A DNA stretch of 64,000 bases, taken from contig CP006668.1 of NCBI GenBank assembly GCA_000471925.1, forward strand, positions 434,001-498,000. Reading direction: 5' to 3'. A program made the position numbers and the translations under genes. Source of the stretch: Ralstonia pickettii DTP0602. GTDB taxonomy: Bacteria; Pseudomonadota; Gammaproteobacteria; Burkholderiales; Burkholderiaceae. Below are positions 1 to 10,038 of this stretch, piece by piece. Numbering within the stretch: position 1 is the stretch's first letter; every line of letters starts with the position of its first letter. Below the pieces are notes generated by a model that ran no database searches, had not been told where the DNA came from, and saw only the letters and a list, made by a program, of their open reading frames with translations.

Positions 1-64
1 AGTGATGTGGGAACCCCGGGGTGGCGATTGCGGTAAGCTTCAAGTGCATTCACCGCTCCAACCC

Positions 65-961
65 ATGAACCACGACCGATCCATTGCCACCCAGATCGTT
101 GCGCTGATCCAGTCTGAAGGCCTGCCCGTGGGCGCGCACCTGCCGGCGCAGATGCTGGCCGACAAGCTGCGCGTCTCGCGCTCGCCCGTCAATGAGGCGC
201 TTGCGCTGCTGCATGAGAAGGGCGTGCTCACGCGCGAGAAGAACCGCGGCTTTTTCCTGGCCAGGCCCGTTGCCGCACCGGCCGCGGAACTGGCCTCGCA
301 GCTCGGCCTGGCCGAGCCGGATGTGGCCGCCGCCGCCTACTTCCGGATCGCCGAAGACCTGCTGCAGGGCACGCTGGACACGCAAGTGTCGGAACAGCTC
401 CTCAAGGCACGCTACGGCCTGACCACCACCCAGCTCAACACCGTGCTCAAGCGCATCGCGCAGGAGGGCTGGGCCGAGCGCAAACCGGGCTATGGCTGGG
501 AGTTTTCGTCGATGCTGACCACGCCGAATTCGCTGCTGCAGTCCTACCGGCTGCGGCTGGCGCTGGAGCCGGCCGCGTTGCTGGAGCCCGGCTACCGGCT
601 CGAGTCCCGCACCCTCGAGCGGCTGCGCGCCGCGGAGTTTCACCTGCTGAACGGCGGGATCGAGACCGACACGGCCGACCAGCTCCACGATCGCGGTGTG
701 CGCTTCCATGAATCGCTGGTCGAGGCCTCGGGCAATCCCTTCTTCATCGATACCATCCGGCGCGTCAACCGGGTGCGCCGGCTGCTGTCCTACCGCTCAA
801 TGCGCGACCGGGAACGCTATCCGGAACACGCGAAACAGCACCTGCACATTCTTGACCTGCTGGAGCGTGAGCGCAACGAAGAAGCAGCGCAGGCCATGCG
901 CGAGCACCTCGAACACACGCTGACCGCGCTGGCGCAGATCAGCCGGCTCCTCGAACCCTAG
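65..961 (+). CDS. GntR family regulator (FadR/FCD type)
   Basis: A 298-residue DNA-binding regulator. The N-terminal winged helix-turn-helix is at about residues 5-70 (SRSPVNEALALLHEKGVL). A second winged-helix-like segment lies at about 90-150 (LTTTQLNTVLKRIAQEG), and a C-terminal all-helical FCD-like ligand domain contains RFHESLVEASGNPFF. The frame stays open to the left edge of the window, with an ATG at 5 as alternative start; the ATG at 65 is chosen because family similarity begins there, but no clear ribosome site precedes it. It converges on mhpE. FCD regulators usually sense small organic acids, so control of a neighbouring catabolic operon is plausible but not shown. Confidence 0.85.
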   Translation: MNHDRSIATQIVALIQSEGLPVGAHLPAQMLADKLRVSRSPVNEALALLHEKGVLTREKNRGFFLARPVAAPAAELASQLGLAEPDVAAAAYFRIAEDLLQGTLDTQVSEQLLKARYGLTTTQLNTVLKRIAQEGWAERKPGYGWEFSSMLTTPNSLLQSYRLRLALEPAALLEPGYRLESRTLERLRAAEFHLLNGGIETDTADQLHDRGVRFHESLVEASGNPFFIDTIRRVNRVRRLLSYRSMRDRERYPEHAKQHLHILDLLERERNEEAAQAMREHLEHTLTALAQISRLLEP

Positions 962-997
962 TACTGCCAGGCGCGCGATGCCGTTCCCGCCTCGGCG

Positions 998-2038
998 TCA
1001 GGCTGCGGACGGCGAGGCGCCCGTGCGGGTGTTCAGCAAGTCCAGCGCCACATCGACGATCATGTCCTCCTGCCCGCCCACCATGCGGCGGCGCCCCAGC
1101 TCCACCAACACATCGACGGTCTTCAGGCCGTAGCGCGCCGCAGCGACTTCGCTGTGGCGCAGGAAGCTGGAATACACCCCCGCATAGCCCAGCGCCAGCG
1201 TCTCGCGGTCGACCCGCACCGGGCGGTCCTGCAGCGGGCGCACCAGGTCGTCGGCGGCGTCCATCAGCTTGTACAGGTCGCAGCCATGATGCCAGCCCAT
1301 GCGCTCGGCCGCGGCGATAAAGACTTCGAGCGGCGCGTTGCCGGCGCCGGCGCCCATGCCCGCCAGGCTGGCGTCAATGCGGTCGCAGCCTTCTTCAACC
1401 GCCACGATGCTGTTGGCAACCCCTAGGCTCAGGTTGTGGTGGGCGTGCATGCCGGTCCGGGTCTCGGGCTTCAGCACGTCCTTGAAGGCGCGGAAGCGTT
1501 CGCGCACGTCCTGCATCGTCAGCGCGCCGCCGGAATCGACCACATAGCAGCAGGTCGCGCCGTAGCTTTCCATCAGCTTTGCCTGCTGCGCCAGGTGCTG
1601 CGGCGTGGTCATGTGGCTCATCATCAGGAAGCCCACGGCCTCCATGCCCAGCTCGCGCGCCGCCTCGATATGCTGGCGCGAGATATCGGCCTCGGTGCAA
1701 TGCGTGGCCACGCGCACGATGCGGGCGCCGGCATCGTAGGCGGCCTTGAGGTCGTGCACGGTGCCGATGCCGGGTAGCAGCAGCGTAGCGATCTTCGCAT
1801 TGCGCACCACGTCGGCCACCGCTTCGATCCATTCCAGGTCGGTATGCGCGCCGAAGCCGTAGTTGAAGCTCGAGCCCTGCAGCCCGTCGCCGTGGGCCAC
1901 TTCGATCGAATCGACGCCGGCCTCGTCGAGCGCGCGCGCGATCTGGCGAACCTGTTCCAGGCTGTACTGGTGGCGGATGGCATGGCTGCCGTCGCGCAGC
2001 GTCACATCGGAGATATAGAGTGTCTTGTTGGTGCTCAT
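998..2038 (-). CDS. mhpE: 4-hydroxy-2-oxovalerate aldolase
   Basis: This 346-residue HMGL-like TIM-barrel aldolase splits 4-hydroxy-2-oxopentanoate into pyruvate and acetaldehyde, the last step of the meta pathway. The N-terminal VTLRDGSHA motif (about residues 12-20) holds the catalytic Arg-Asp pair. HAHHNLSLG near residue 200 supplies the metal-binding histidines. It is the last gene of the mhp operon, directly after mhpF; the two proteins normally form a channelling complex that passes acetaldehyde to the dehydrogenase. Length matches MhpE/BphI/DmpG. The start ATG at 2038 follows an AGGAGC-type ribosome site. Confidence 0.96.
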   Translation of the reverse strand: MSTNKTLYISDVTLRDGSHAIRHQYSLEQVRQIARALDEAGVDSIEVAHGDGLQGSSFNYGFGAHTDLEWIEAVADVVRNAKIATLLLPGIGTVHDLKAAYDAGARIVRVATHCTEADISRQHIEAARELGMEAVGFLMMSHMTTPQHLAQQAKLMESYGATCCYVVDSGGALTMQDVRERFRAFKDVLKPETRTGMHAHHNLSLGVANSIVAVEEGCDRIDASLAGMGAGAGNAPLEVFIAAAERMGWHHGCDLYKLMDAADDLVRPLQDRPVRVDRETLALGYAGVYSSFLRHSEVAAARYGLKTVDVLVELGRRRMVGGQEDMIVDVALDLLNTRTGASPSAA

Positions 2039-2052
2039 GGCATCGGCTCCTG

Positions 2053-3003
2053 TCAGGCGGCAGCGGACTCGGCAAGCATGGCAGCGGCCATGCTCTCGGC
2101 GGTGTTCAGCGCGGCGCTGGTCATGATGTCCAGGTTGCCGGCATAGGCGGGCAGGTAGTGAGCGGCACCCTCGACTTCGAGAAAGACCGTGGTCTTCAGG
2201 CCCGCCAGGCGGCCCAGGCCCGGGATGTTCAGCGGCGCATCGGCCGGGATGGCCTCGAACTGCACCGCCTGCTTGAGCCGGTAGCCTGGCACGTAGCGCT
2301 GCACGTCCGCGGCCATGCGTTCGACCGACGCGGCGATGGCGTCCTGGTCGGCCGGCTCACTCAGGCAGTACACGGTGTCGCGCATGATCAGCGGCGGCTC
2401 GGCCGGGTTCAGGACGATGATGGCCTTGCCGCGGCGGGCGCCGCCCACCTGCTCGATGGCGCGCGAGGTGGTCTCGGTGAATTCGTCGATATTGGCACGC
2501 GTGCCCGGCCCGGCGCTCTTGCTGGAGATGCTGGCGACGATCTCCGCGTAGTGCACCGGCGCCACGCGCGACACCGCCGCCACCATCGGGATGGTGGCCT
2601 GGCCGCCGCAGGTGACCATGTTGACGTTGGGTGCGTCCAGGTGCGCGGCGCCGTTGACCACCGGAATGCAGTACGGGCCGATCGCTGCCGGGGTCAGGTC
2701 GATCATGCGGATCGACGGGCGCAACCCGCGCAGGAAGGCATCGTTGTTCACATGCGCGCCGGCGCTGGTGGCATCGAAGACGAGATCGATGTCATCGAAG
2801 ACCGGCAGGCGCGTGAGCCCTTGCACGCCTTCATGCGTGGTGGCGACGCCCATCCGGGCCGCGCGGGCCAGGCCATCGGAGGCGGGGTCGATGCCGACCA
2901 TCGCGCCCATCTCGACATGCCGGCCATGCCGCAGGATCTTGATCATCAGGTCGGTGCCGATATTGCCCGAGCCGATGATGGCGGCTTTGAGCTTGCGTGT
3001 CAT
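2053..3003 (-). CDS. mhpF: Acetaldehyde dehydrogenase (acylating)
   Basis: A 316-residue CoA-acylating aldehyde dehydrogenase that turns acetaldehyde, NAD+ and CoA into acetyl-CoA. The N-terminal Rossmann motif [10 protein letters not shown] begins near residue 8, and the catalytic cysteine lies in [11 protein letters not shown] near residue 130. The frame extends 25 codons further upstream, but [11 protein letters not shown] at 3003 is the family start and has a GGAGAAT ribosome site. It lies 14 bp from mhpE, its expected complex partner, and 19 bp after the Bug receptor gene, which points to one transcript. Confidence 0.96.
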   Translation of the reverse strand: MTRKLKAAIIGSGNIGTDLMIKILRHGRHVEMGAMVGIDPASDGLARAARMGVATTHEGVQGLTRLPVFDDIDLVFDATSAGAHVNNDAFLRGLRPSIRMIDLTPAAIGPYCIPVVNGAAHLDAPNVNMVTCGGQATIPMVAAVSRVAPVHYAEIVASISSKSAGPGTRANIDEFTETTSRAIEQVGGARRGKAIIVLNPAEPPLIMRDTVYCLSEPADQDAIAASVERMAADVQRYVPGYRLKQAVQFEAIPADAPLNIPGLGRLAGLKTTVFLEVEGAAHYLPAYAGNLDIMTSAALNTAESMAAAMLAESAAA

Positions 3004-3022
3004 GGGGATTCTCCTGTACGGG

Positions 3023-4042
3023 TTATTCGACGCTGGCGCCGCTGGCCTTGACCAGCGGGGTCCAGCGCGTGCTTTCACTGGCGAGGAAGGTGCCGAACTG
3101 CTGCGGGCTCATCGGCATGGGATCGAGGCCCTGGTCGGCAAAGCGCTTTGCCACTTCCGGCGCCTTCAGCGCCTTCAGCGCGGATTCGTTGAGCCGGGCG
3201 ACCACGGCATCGGGCGTACCGGTGCGCACCACCATGCCGAACCAGACGCCTGCGTCCAGCCCCGGCACCCCCAGTTCCGCCAGCGTGCGCACATCGGGCA
3301 GGCTCGGTGAACGCTTGCTGGCGGCGATCGCCAGCGGCTTGACCTTGCCGCCCTTGATCAGCGGGGAGGTGGTGATCACCGGGTCGAACATCATGTCGAC
3401 CTGGCCCGCCATCACATCCTGCAGCGCGGGCGCCGAGCCCTTGTAGGCGACATGGGTGAACTTGCCACCGCTACTGTCGGCGAACAGCCCGCCGAGCAGG
3501 TGCCCGATCGAGCCGATGCCTTGCGAGGCGTAGTTGACGCCGTCCGCGCGCGACTTGGCCATCGCCACCAGTTCTTTGACCGAGTTGGCCGGGCTTCCCT
3601 GCGGCACGACCAGCACCAGCGGCGAGGCCGCCAGCGCCGTCACCGGCTTGAAGTCCTTGAGCGGATCATACGAGAAATTGCGGTACAGCCCGGGGTTGAT
3701 CGCGAACATCTCGGTGGCCGCGACGAATACGGTGTGCCCGTCGGGTTCGGCGCGCTTGACCGCCAGCGCGGCGATCTGGCCACCGCCGCCGGGGCGGTTC
3801 TCGACGATCACCGGCTTGCCGAGGTCGGTCTGCATCTGCAGCGCGACCTGGCGCGCGATCATGTCGGTGATGCCGCCCGCGGGGAACGGCACGACGATGG
3901 TGACGGGGCGGGTGGGGAACGCCGGCGCTTGAGCCGAGGCCGGCGCAGCGAGGGCGCTCCCGGTGCCGATGAGGGTGGCGGCCGCGGCGAGCGGCGCGAT
4001 CAGGGATGCCAGAAGGCGATGGGGGCGATGGGGCTGTTGCAT
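3023..4042 (-). CDS. Bug/TctC-family periplasmic solute receptor inside the mhp operon
   Basis: A 339-residue extracytoplasmic receptor of the tripartite tricarboxylate transporter (Bug) family. A positively charged N-terminus and hydrophobic stretch form a signal peptide ending near APASAQA (about residue 40). It is followed by the family opening [19 protein letters not shown] and the [11 protein letters not shown] motif. Bug proteins bind carboxylates in the periplasm. No TctA/TctB membrane genes are nearby, so it must share a remote permease or act in sensing. Its position between mhpD and mhpF suggests the ligand is the phenylpropanoid substrate; this is inference. Confidence 0.92.
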   Translation of the reverse strand: MQQPHRPHRLLASLIAPLAAAATLIGTGSALAAPASAQAPAFPTRPVTIVVPFPAGGITDMIARQVALQMQTDLGKPVIVENRPGGGGQIAALAVKRAEPDGHTVFVAATEMFAINPGLYRNFSYDPLKDFKPVTALAASPLVLVVPQGSPANSVKELVAMAKSRADGVNYASQGIGSIGHLLGGLFADSSGGKFTHVAYKGSAPALQDVMAGQVDMMFDPVITTSPLIKGGKVKPLAIAASKRSPSLPDVRTLAELGVPGLDAGVWFGMVVRTGTPDAVVARLNESALKALKAPEVAKRFADQGLDPMPMSPQQFGTFLASESTRWTPLVKASGASVE

Positions 4043-4097
4043 GCTTTGTCTCCGTTTGCTCTGTCGTTATGTTCTGTAAATCGTTCGGGCCGCCGCG

Positions 4098-4889
4098 TCA
4101 GTCGCTGGCGAACTTCGCGCGCACGGTGCCGACACCGGAGATGCGCGCCTCATAGGTCTGGCCGGGCTGCGCGGGCACCATCGGGCCGAGCGCACCGGTC
4201 AGCACGAGGTCGCCCGCGCGCAGTGGCTCGCGCAGGCTGGCGAGCTTGCGTGCCAGCCACACTGCCGCGTTGAGCGGATGGCCCAGGCAGGCAGCGCCGT
4301 TGCCATGCGAGACACGCTCGTCGCCGCGGGTCATTGCCATCTCCACGGTCTTCAGGTCGAGGCCGGCCAGCGGCACCGGCACCGCGCCCAGCACCACCAG
4401 CCCGCTGGAGGCGTTGTCGGCCACGGTGTCGACATACGAGATGTCCCAGTTGGCGATGCGGCTGCCAACCACCTCGATGGCGGGCAGCACGTAGTCCACG
4501 GCGTTGAGCACATCGAGCACGGTGGCATCGGCTGTGTCGATATCGCGCCGCAGGACCAGCGCGATTTCCGCCTCGACCTTGGGCTGCAGCGTGCGCGCCA
4601 TCGGGATAGGTTCGTCGTCGCCGTAGACCATGTCGGCGAACAGCGTGCCGAAGTCGGGCTGGTCGACGCCGAGCTGGCGCTGCACGGCGGGCGAGGTCAG
4701 GCCGATCTTGCGGCCGACCACGCGCCGGCCTGCGGCCTGCCAGACAGCGACGTTGGCGCGCTGCACGGCATAGGCGGTGGTGGCATCGCCGGCGGCGATC
4801 TCGCCGCGCAGTGGGGCCATGGGTTCGCGCTTGCGTTCGGCTTCGCGCAGGCGCGCGGCCAGGGCGAGGATGGTTTCCTGATCGGGCAT
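4098..4889 (-). CDS. mhpD: 2-keto-4-pentenoate hydratase
   Basis: A 263-residue hydratase of the fumarylacetoacetate-hydrolase-like fold that adds water to 2-hydroxypenta-2,4-dienoate to give 4-hydroxy-2-oxopentanoate. [10 protein letters not shown] and the metal-binding [11 protein letters not shown] segment (paired glutamates, about residues 104-114) are diagnostic. The frame is open 15 codons upstream, but [14 protein letters not shown] at 4889 matches the family start and avoids overlap with mhpB, whose stop is 37 bp upstream. It acts between the MhpC hydrolase and the MhpE aldolase. Confidence 0.95.
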   Translation of the reverse strand: MPDQETILALAARLREAERKREPMAPLRGEIAAGDATTAYAVQRANVAVWQAAGRRVVGRKIGLTSPAVQRQLGVDQPDFGTLFADMVYGDDEPIPMARTLQPKVEAEIALVLRRDIDTADATVLDVLNAVDYVLPAIEVVGSRIANWDISYVDTVADNASSGLVVLGAVPVPLAGLDLKTVEMAMTRGDERVSHGNGAACLGHPLNAAVWLARKLASLREPLRAGDLVLTGALGPMVPAQPGQTYEARISGVGTVRAKFASD

Positions 4890-4926
4890 GGGTGTCCTTG
4901 TCGGTGAAGTCGTTGTCAGTGCGCGG

Positions 4927-5868
4927 TCAGGCAACGGTGTCTGCCTGCATCACGGCGAAGCCGGCGATCCATTCGAGTATCGGCCGGTAGTACTCGATTT
5001 GGGCGCGATACGGCCCGTTGGCAGCGAGCGCGGCAAAGGCAGCGATCCAGGTGCGCACCTCGTGGGCGGACTTGCCCGCGTCGCGCGAGATCGCGTCGTT
5101 GGTCATGCCGTCCACGCGCGGCAGTTCGCCGTCGGCCAGCATGGCCAGGAACTCGCGGTCCCACTCGGGGTTGAGCGGATGCAGGTGGCTGTCCCCGGCG
5201 GCGAAGGCGCGCGCGGCGGCCACGGTGCGCGCCTGGCGCGCTTCGCGCGAAGCCGGCGGGGGATTGCGGCCGGCGATCAGCCGTTCTGCCACTTCCTCGC
5301 TGGCGCCGTCGATCTCCGGCACCGGCGGCTCGTGCGAAATGCCACCGGAGCCGACCACCAGCACGCGGCGGTCCAGCCGCGACAGGTAGCGGCCGATCGC
5401 ATCGCCCAGCAGCCGCGCGCGCCGGCAGGTCGCCATCGGTGGCGCCACCGAGTTGATGAAGACCGGGATCACCGGATAGCGGTCCAGCGCGCCGGTCAGC
5501 ACTTCCAGCGCTTGCGCGCAGCCGTGGTCGACCTGCATGCGGTAGGACACCGACACGTCTAGGTCCTGCGCCATCACTGCTTCGGCCATGCCGAGCGCGA
5601 GTTCGCGCGGCACGTCGAGCGGGCCGGCCAGGCTGTTGAAGTCGCCGATGGCGCTGGCCGCGACGCCGATGCAGAACGGCGGCATCACGTCATAGAAAAA
5701 ACCGTTGTAGTGGTCGGGGGCGAACACCACCACCAGCTCGGGATCGAACGCTTCCACGCGGGCACGTGCGGCGGCGTGGACCCGTTCGACCTCGGCCACG
5801 ATCTCGGGCGCGGGGTCGTAGTAGCCATGCAGCGGCGTGTGCGACAGGCATTCCAGGTGCATCGGCAT
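4927..5868 (-). CDS. mhpB: 3-carboxyethylcatechol 2,3-dioxygenase (extradiol, LigB fold)
   Basis: A 313-residue class III extradiol dioxygenase that opens the ring of 2,3-dihydroxyphenylpropionate. The N-terminus [12 protein letters not shown] and the segment [19 protein letters not shown] are close to E. coli MhpB. Further conserved histidines occur in [11 protein letters not shown] and [10 protein letters not shown]. The ATG at 5868 is chosen although the frame runs about 80 codons further, because the upstream part lies inside mhpA. It begins 2 bp after the mhpA stop, so translational coupling is likely. An alternative ATG is at 5862. Confidence 0.96.
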   Translation of the reverse strand: MPMHLECLSHTPLHGYYDPAPEIVAEVERVHAAARARVEAFDPELVVVFAPDHYNGFFYDVMPPFCIGVAASAIGDFNSLAGPLDVPRELALGMAEAVMAQDLDVSVSYRMQVDHGCAQALEVLTGALDRYPVIPVFINSVAPPMATCRRARLLGDAIGRYLSRLDRRVLVVGSGGISHEPPVPEIDGASEEVAERLIAGRNPPPASREARQARTVAAARAFAAGDSHLHPLNPEWDREFLAMLADGELPRVDGMTNDAISRDAGKSAHEVRTWIAAFAALAANGPYRAQIEYYRPILEWIAGFAVMQADTVA

Positions 5869-5869
5869 G

Positions 5870-7735
5870 TCAGGCTCCCGCGGCAAGCTGTTGCACGGAG
5901 GCGGCGTGCGTGTCCCGTGCCGCGCTGGCGCGGGCGGCTGCGCGGGTGTCGGCGTCATTCGCGGCCGGGCAGCGCAGCGCCAGCTTTTGCGCCAGCGCCA
6001 GCACGGCGCCCGAGACCTGCTGCGGCGAACACATGCCCGCGACAAACCGGTCGGGCCGCAGCAGCACCACCGAGTGGGGCTGGCTGCCAAACCAGTCCTT
6101 GAGTCGCCCATGCACGTCGCCCACCGCGATCACGCCGTCCGGCACGTCGTCGCGATAGTCCAGCTGCGGATCCGGCTTGGCGATCACGAATACGCCGCCC
6201 AGCTGGCGCCATGCGGCGCGTGCCTGCGCCGACAGGCCGAAGGTCGGATCGGTGCCCCAGCCCAGGATCGCGAAGCGGTTGCCGATCACATCGTCCAGGC
6301 GTTCCACGGATTTGGCCTCGGTACGCACCATGGGCTGGATAAACATCCGGCCCACCGGCGAGTTGCCGGCCGGATCGCGGCCATGCACCAGCCGGCCCAC
6401 CAGCGATTCGCGCTTCTCGCTCATCAGGCCGAGGAGGCGGCCCAGGGCGGAGTGGCCGGAGCGTTCCAGCCAGCGTGCCAGCAGACCTGCGCGGCGCTGC
6501 GCTTCGGGCAGCAGTACCACGCCTTGCTCATAGCGCGGCATGGGTTTGAAACGCATTTCGACAAAGTACCGCTTCACCGAAGGGAAAGCGTTCAGCACCT
6601 TGGTCAACCCGTCGCGCATTGCCGCGCCCGCGCGGCTGGACGGGGCGAAGATGTCGCCCGCCACCTCGGACAGGTGGATCATCGCCCGCGCATGGGCACG
6701 GCGTTCCGCCGTATAGGTGTCGAGCAGCGCGTCGCCAGCCTGGCCCTTGACGACCATCGCCAGTTTCCAGCCGAGGTTGGCGGCATCGCGGATGCCGCTG
6801 TTGTAACCCTGGCCCTGCCACACCGGCATGATATGGGCGGCATCGCCGGCCAGCAGCACGCGGCCGGCGCGGAAGTCGCGCGCCAGGCGCGCGTTGTGGG
6901 TATAGACGCGCTTGCGGATGTAGTCGACCTGGTCCGGCTCGGCCACCACCTTGCGCATCAGCGCGGCCATGTTCTCGGGCCGGGACAGTTCTTCCTCGGT
7001 CTCGCCGGGCATCACCATGAACTCGAAGCGCCGGATGCCGTGCGGCAGCGCCGCTGACACGTAGGGCCTTTCCGGGTCGCAATGCATGTAGATATGCGGC
7101 GTGCCGATGGGGTCGTTGCGCACGTCCACCACGATCCACTGGTTGGGTTTGGTGCGGCCTTCGAAGGGCAGGTCGAGGGCGCGGCGCACGAAGCTGTTGC
7201 CTCCGTCCGCGCCCACCATGTATGCGGCGCGGATCTGCACAAGGCGGCCCGCTTCGTCGGCGGCATCGACCTGTACGCCGTGCTCATCCTGCGTGAACGA
7301 TGCCACGCTGTGGCCGAGCAGCGTGCGCACATGGTCAAAGCGCTGCAAGCCATCGAACAGGATGCGGTCCGCCAGAGGCTGGATAAAGGCATTGCGGCGC
7401 GGCCAGCCGAACTCGTCGGTGCGCGGCTCGATCGAGGCAAAGCAGCGCCCGCCCGGCGTGACGAAGCGCATCCAGTGGTACGGCGTGGTGTGCGGCAGCA
7501 GCGCCTGCGCCAGGCCCACCGACTGGAACACCCGCAGCGCCTCGTCGTCCAGGCCGATGGCGCGCGGATAGTCGATGATCTGCGGCAGTTTCTCCACCAG
7601 CACCACGCGCACGCCCTGCAGGCCCAGGATATTGGCGAGCGTCAGGCCGACCGGCCCGGCGCCGATGATGGCAACGTCGCAATCGACAATTTCAGGACGA
7701 GCGTCACCGCCCGCCATTGCGATGGCGTGGGTCAT
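5870..7735 (-). CDS. mhpA: 3-(3-hydroxyphenyl)propionate hydroxylase
   Basis: A 621-residue FAD monooxygenase that ortho-hydroxylates 3-(3-hydroxyphenyl)propionate with NADH and O2. It shows the FAD motifs [16 protein letters not shown] (about residues 25-40), [12 protein letters not shown] and [21 protein letters not shown]. It is longer than E. coli MhpA (about 554 residues), with the extra length mainly in an alanine-rich C-terminal tail that looks dispensable. The start ATG at 7735 has a GGAGACAGAC ribosome site. It is second in the operon, 53 bp after mhpC. Confidence 0.95.
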   Translation of the reverse strand: MTHAIAMAGGDARPEIVDCDVAIIGAGPVGLTLANILGLQGVRVVLVEKLPQIIDYPRAIGLDDEALRVFQSVGLAQALLPHTTPYHWMRFVTPGGRCFASIEPRTDEFGWPRRNAFIQPLADRILFDGLQRFDHVRTLLGHSVASFTQDEHGVQVDAADEAGRLVQIRAAYMVGADGGNSFVRRALDLPFEGRTKPNQWIVVDVRNDPIGTPHIYMHCDPERPYVSAALPHGIRRFEFMVMPGETEEELSRPENMAALMRKVVAEPDQVDYIRKRVYTHNARLARDFRAGRVLLAGDAAHIMPVWQGQGYNSGIRDAANLGWKLAMVVKGQAGDALLDTYTAERRAHARAMIHLSEVAGDIFAPSSRAGAAMRDGLTKVLNAFPSVKRYFVEMRFKPMPRYEQGVVLLPEAQRRAGLLARWLERSGHSALGRLLGLMSEKRESLVGRLVHGRDPAGNSPVGRMFIQPMVRTEAKSVERLDDVIGNRFAILGWGTDPTFGLSAQARAAWRQLGGVFVIAKPDPQLDYRDDVPDGVIAVGDVHGRLKDWFGSQPHSVVLLRPDRFVAGMCSPQQVSGAVLALAQKLALRCPAANDADTRAAARASAARDTHAASVQQLAAGA

Positions 7736-7788
7736 GTCTGTCTCCGTTGAATGTTATGTGTTCCGGTCTTCTCTAGCGGCGCGGCGGC

Positions 7789-8730
7789 TCAGACCGTCGT
7801 CGCCTCGGGCACCGGCTTGCCGAGCAGGAAGTTCAGGTGGATCCGGTTGAAGGTGTCGGCGTCCTCGAACTGCGGCCAGTGGCCGCAACCGTCCATCACG
7901 GTGAAGAGCGCGCCGGGAATCATGGTGGCGATGCGGCGGCCTTCGGATACATCGGCGGTGGGATCGTCGGAGGTCCACAGCACCAGCGTTGGTGCCTGGA
8001 TGCGGCCATAGTCGGCCGCGCGCAGGATATTGCGCTGGCGCGTCTCCATGTCCTGCAGCACGATGTTGTCGCGCTGCGCCTCGACCATGCCGGGTTGCGC
8101 GTAGATGGCCTGGCGCGTGGCGACCAGGTCGTCGAACACCTTGGCCTTGTCGGCCATCAGCCATTCGACGCGGGCCTTGATGAAGTCCCAGCCCGGGTCT
8201 TCGACCGCGCGCATCGACAGCGTCTTGAGTCGCTCCATCACCACGGGATCGGCCTGCGAGCCGCCGGCGGTGTTCAGCACCAGCCGATCCACGCGTTCGG
8301 GGTGGTCAATGGCCAGGCGCGATGCCACCCAGCCGCCCAGCGACTCGCCGCTGAACGAGGCGCGTTCGATGCCCAGCGCATCCAGCACGCGGACCACATG
8401 GTCGACATAGGCCGAGACGTCGCGCGGGCCGGCGGGCTTGTCGGTCCAGCCGTGGCCGATCATGTCGATGGCCCAGACGTCGAAGTGTTCGGCGTGCGCC
8501 TTCAGGTTGCGCACATAGGCCTCGGCGTGGCCGCCCACGCCGTGTAGGAGGATCAGCGCCGGCTTGCCGCGTTCGCCGGCGTGCAGGTAGCGGGTGCTGA
8601 TGCCGCCGGCATCGAGCCAGCCCTGGGTGAAGGTGACGCCGCGCAGCTCGGCCCAGATGCTCTGGAACGGATGCGCTGCGGCGGGCGATTGGGAAGTGGC
8701 GGCGAGGGCGGGGGCGGCTTGGGTCGACAT
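7789..8730 (-). CDS. mhpC: 2-hydroxy-6-oxonona-2,4-dienedioate hydrolase
   Basis: A 313-residue alpha/beta hydrolase that cleaves the C-C bond of the ring-fission product. The oxyanion motif is LLHGVGGHAEAY, the nucleophile serine is in FSGESLGGWVAS, the acid lies in the TSDDPTADV region, and the histidine is in DGCGHWPQFED. The frame runs 34 codons further upstream, but MSTQAAPAL at 8730 has an AGGAGACC ribosome site and leaves room for the divergent mhpR promoter. It is the first gene of the mhp operon. Confidence 0.94.
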   Translation of the reverse strand: MSTQAAPALAATSQSPAAAHPFQSIWAELRGVTFTQGWLDAGGISTRYLHAGERGKPALILLHGVGGHAEAYVRNLKAHAEHFDVWAIDMIGHGWTDKPAGPRDVSAYVDHVVRVLDALGIERASFSGESLGGWVASRLAIDHPERVDRLVLNTAGGSQADPVVMERLKTLSMRAVEDPGWDFIKARVEWLMADKAKVFDDLVATRQAIYAQPGMVEAQRDNIVLQDMETRQRNILRAADYGRIQAPTLVLWTSDDPTADVSEGRRIATMIPGALFTVMDGCGHWPQFEDADTFNRIHLNFLLGKPVPEATTV

Positions 8731-8816
8731 ACTGGTCTCCTGGGGTCTTGGAATGAGGACTTGCTTGGACGGAAGTCTAGAGACCGCGTTGTCACCGGCA
8801 AAAAAAATGTGCAAAC

Positions 8817-8833
8817 TGTGCAAGGAGTGCACA
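8817..8833. promoter_or_regulatory. Inverted repeat between mhpC and mhpR
   Basis: TGTGCA (8817-8822) and TGCACA (8828-8833) form a perfect 6-bp inverted repeat with a 5-bp spacer in the 126-bp divergent intergenic region. It ends 23 bp before the mhpR start. IclR-type activators bind such short palindromes, so this is the best candidate MhpR operator. Confidence 0.5.
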
Positions 8834-8856
8834 ACGTTGATTTAAAAGGACTTTTT

Positions 8857-9687
8857 ATGCCCCTGGACCGGGATGCCGTCTACGCCAACGTCAGGGGGCT
8901 GACACGGGGCCTGGATGTGCTGCGCGCGCTGAACCGCATGGAGAGCGGCCGCGCCACCGCCCAGCAACTGGCGGTGGAGACGGGCCTGCACCGCACCACC
9001 GTCAGGCGTTTGCTGGAGACGCTGGTGGCCGAGGGATTTGTGCGCCGCAGCGAGTCTGACGACACCTTCAGGCTGACGCTGCAGGTGCGCGCGCTCAGCG
9101 AAGGCTTTACCGACGACGAATGGATTTCGACGATCGCGGCGCCGTTGATGGGTGAGTTGCTGCAGCAGGTGGTATGGCCTTCGGACCTGACCACGCCCGA
9201 TGGCGACGCGATGATCATTCGCGAGACCACGCACCGTTTCAGCCCGCTGTCTTTCCATCGCGCCATGGTCGGGCGCCGCTTGCCGATGCTGCTGACGGCG
9301 GCGGGCCGCGCCTATTTCACCAATTGCCCTGAGACCGAACAGGAGAACATCCTGTCGGTGCTGCGGTCCGGCGCCGGTGGTGAAGGGCAGGCCGCGCTCG
9401 CGGCCGATGCCACCTATATCCGCAACCTGATCCGGCGGGTGCGCGAGGACGGCTTCAGCACCAACCATGGCGACTGGACCGAGCAGCGCAATATCAGCGC
9501 GGTCGCCGTGCCGCTATGCGTGGGCGAACGCGTGCTGGGCAGCCTGAACGTGGTGTACCTGTCGCGCGCGCTGAAGCCGGCGGAGGCGGAAGCAAAGTTC
9601 GTGGCACCGCTGGCGAGCGTTGCTGCCCGGATCGCCAGCACCATGGCTGCTCGCCGGCCGGCGGGCGATGCCCCCGGCGCGGGCTGA
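8857..9687 (+). CDS. mhpR: IclR family regulator of the mhp operon
   Basis: A 276-residue IclR regulator. The N-terminal winged helix (about 14-75: RGLDVLRALNRMESGRATAQQLAVE, then LHRTTVRRLLETLV) is followed by the effector domain with AAGRAYFTNCPETEQ and SAVAVPLCVGERVLGSLNVVY. It is divergent from mhpC and most likely activates the operon in response to hydroxyphenylpropionates, as in E. coli. The frame is open far upstream, but the ATG at 8857 matches the family start and has an AAAGGA ribosome site. Confidence 0.93.
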   Translation: MPLDRDAVYANVRGLTRGLDVLRALNRMESGRATAQQLAVETGLHRTTVRRLLETLVAEGFVRRSESDDTFRLTLQVRALSEGFTDDEWISTIAAPLMGELLQQVVWPSDLTTPDGDAMIIRETTHRFSPLSFHRAMVGRRLPMLLTAAGRAYFTNCPETEQENILSVLRSGAGGEGQAALAADATYIRNLIRRVREDGFSTNHGDWTEQRNISAVAVPLCVGERVLGSLNVVYLSRALKPAEAEAKFVAPLASVAARIASTMAARRPAGDAPGAG

Positions 9688-9689
9688 CG

Positions 9690-9860
9690 CTACGGGTCCT
9701 GCGCCACGGCGCGCGCCGTGGCCCGCGCCACCAGCGAGTCTTCCGGCATGGCGACCGGTTCCAGCGGGGCGAAGGCAATACGCTGCGCGTCCTTCTGCGG
9801 CACGCCCAGCGTCATCCCGCCTTTCACTCTGCCCCAGGATCGGTCGTCGACGCCGGGCAT
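9690..9860 (-). CDS. Possible small protein or gene remnant (56 residues)
   Basis: A short open frame starting MPGVDDRSWGRVKGG and ending VARATARAVAQDP. Composition and third-position GC look coding, and it fills the otherwise empty gap between mhpR and the ABC transporter. The ribosome site is weak. It is convergent with mhpR, their stops lying 2 bp apart. It may be a real small protein or the 3' end of a lost gene; no function is recognised. Confidence 0.35.
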   Translation of the reverse strand: MPGVDDRSWGRVKGGMTLGVPQKDAQRIAFAPLEPVAMPEDSLVARATARAVAQDP

Positions 9861-9947
9861 GCACCAACGTCAGCCCTGCGCTGCACCTGTGTGGTGATAT
9901 CCCGCACGCCTACCGGTGCCACGCAGTGGCGCTCCCCTCATTTATTG

Positions 9948-9988
9948 CTCGCAAATTTTGCATACAAGGCGGGCATACGACTTGCGAG
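9948..9988. promoter_or_regulatory. Inverted and direct repeats upstream of the amino-acid ABC operon
   Basis: CTCGCAA (9948-9954) and TTGCGAG (9982-9988) form a perfect 7-bp inverted repeat. Between them GCATAC occurs twice as a direct repeat (9960-9965 and 9973-9978). The block ends 50 bp before the binding-protein start and is a candidate operator/promoter region. Confidence 0.35.
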
Positions 9989-10038
9989 GAAGGTGGCTTC
10001 GACAGAAGTCCAACCTTCGGCAAAAGAGGAAAGCCCAG

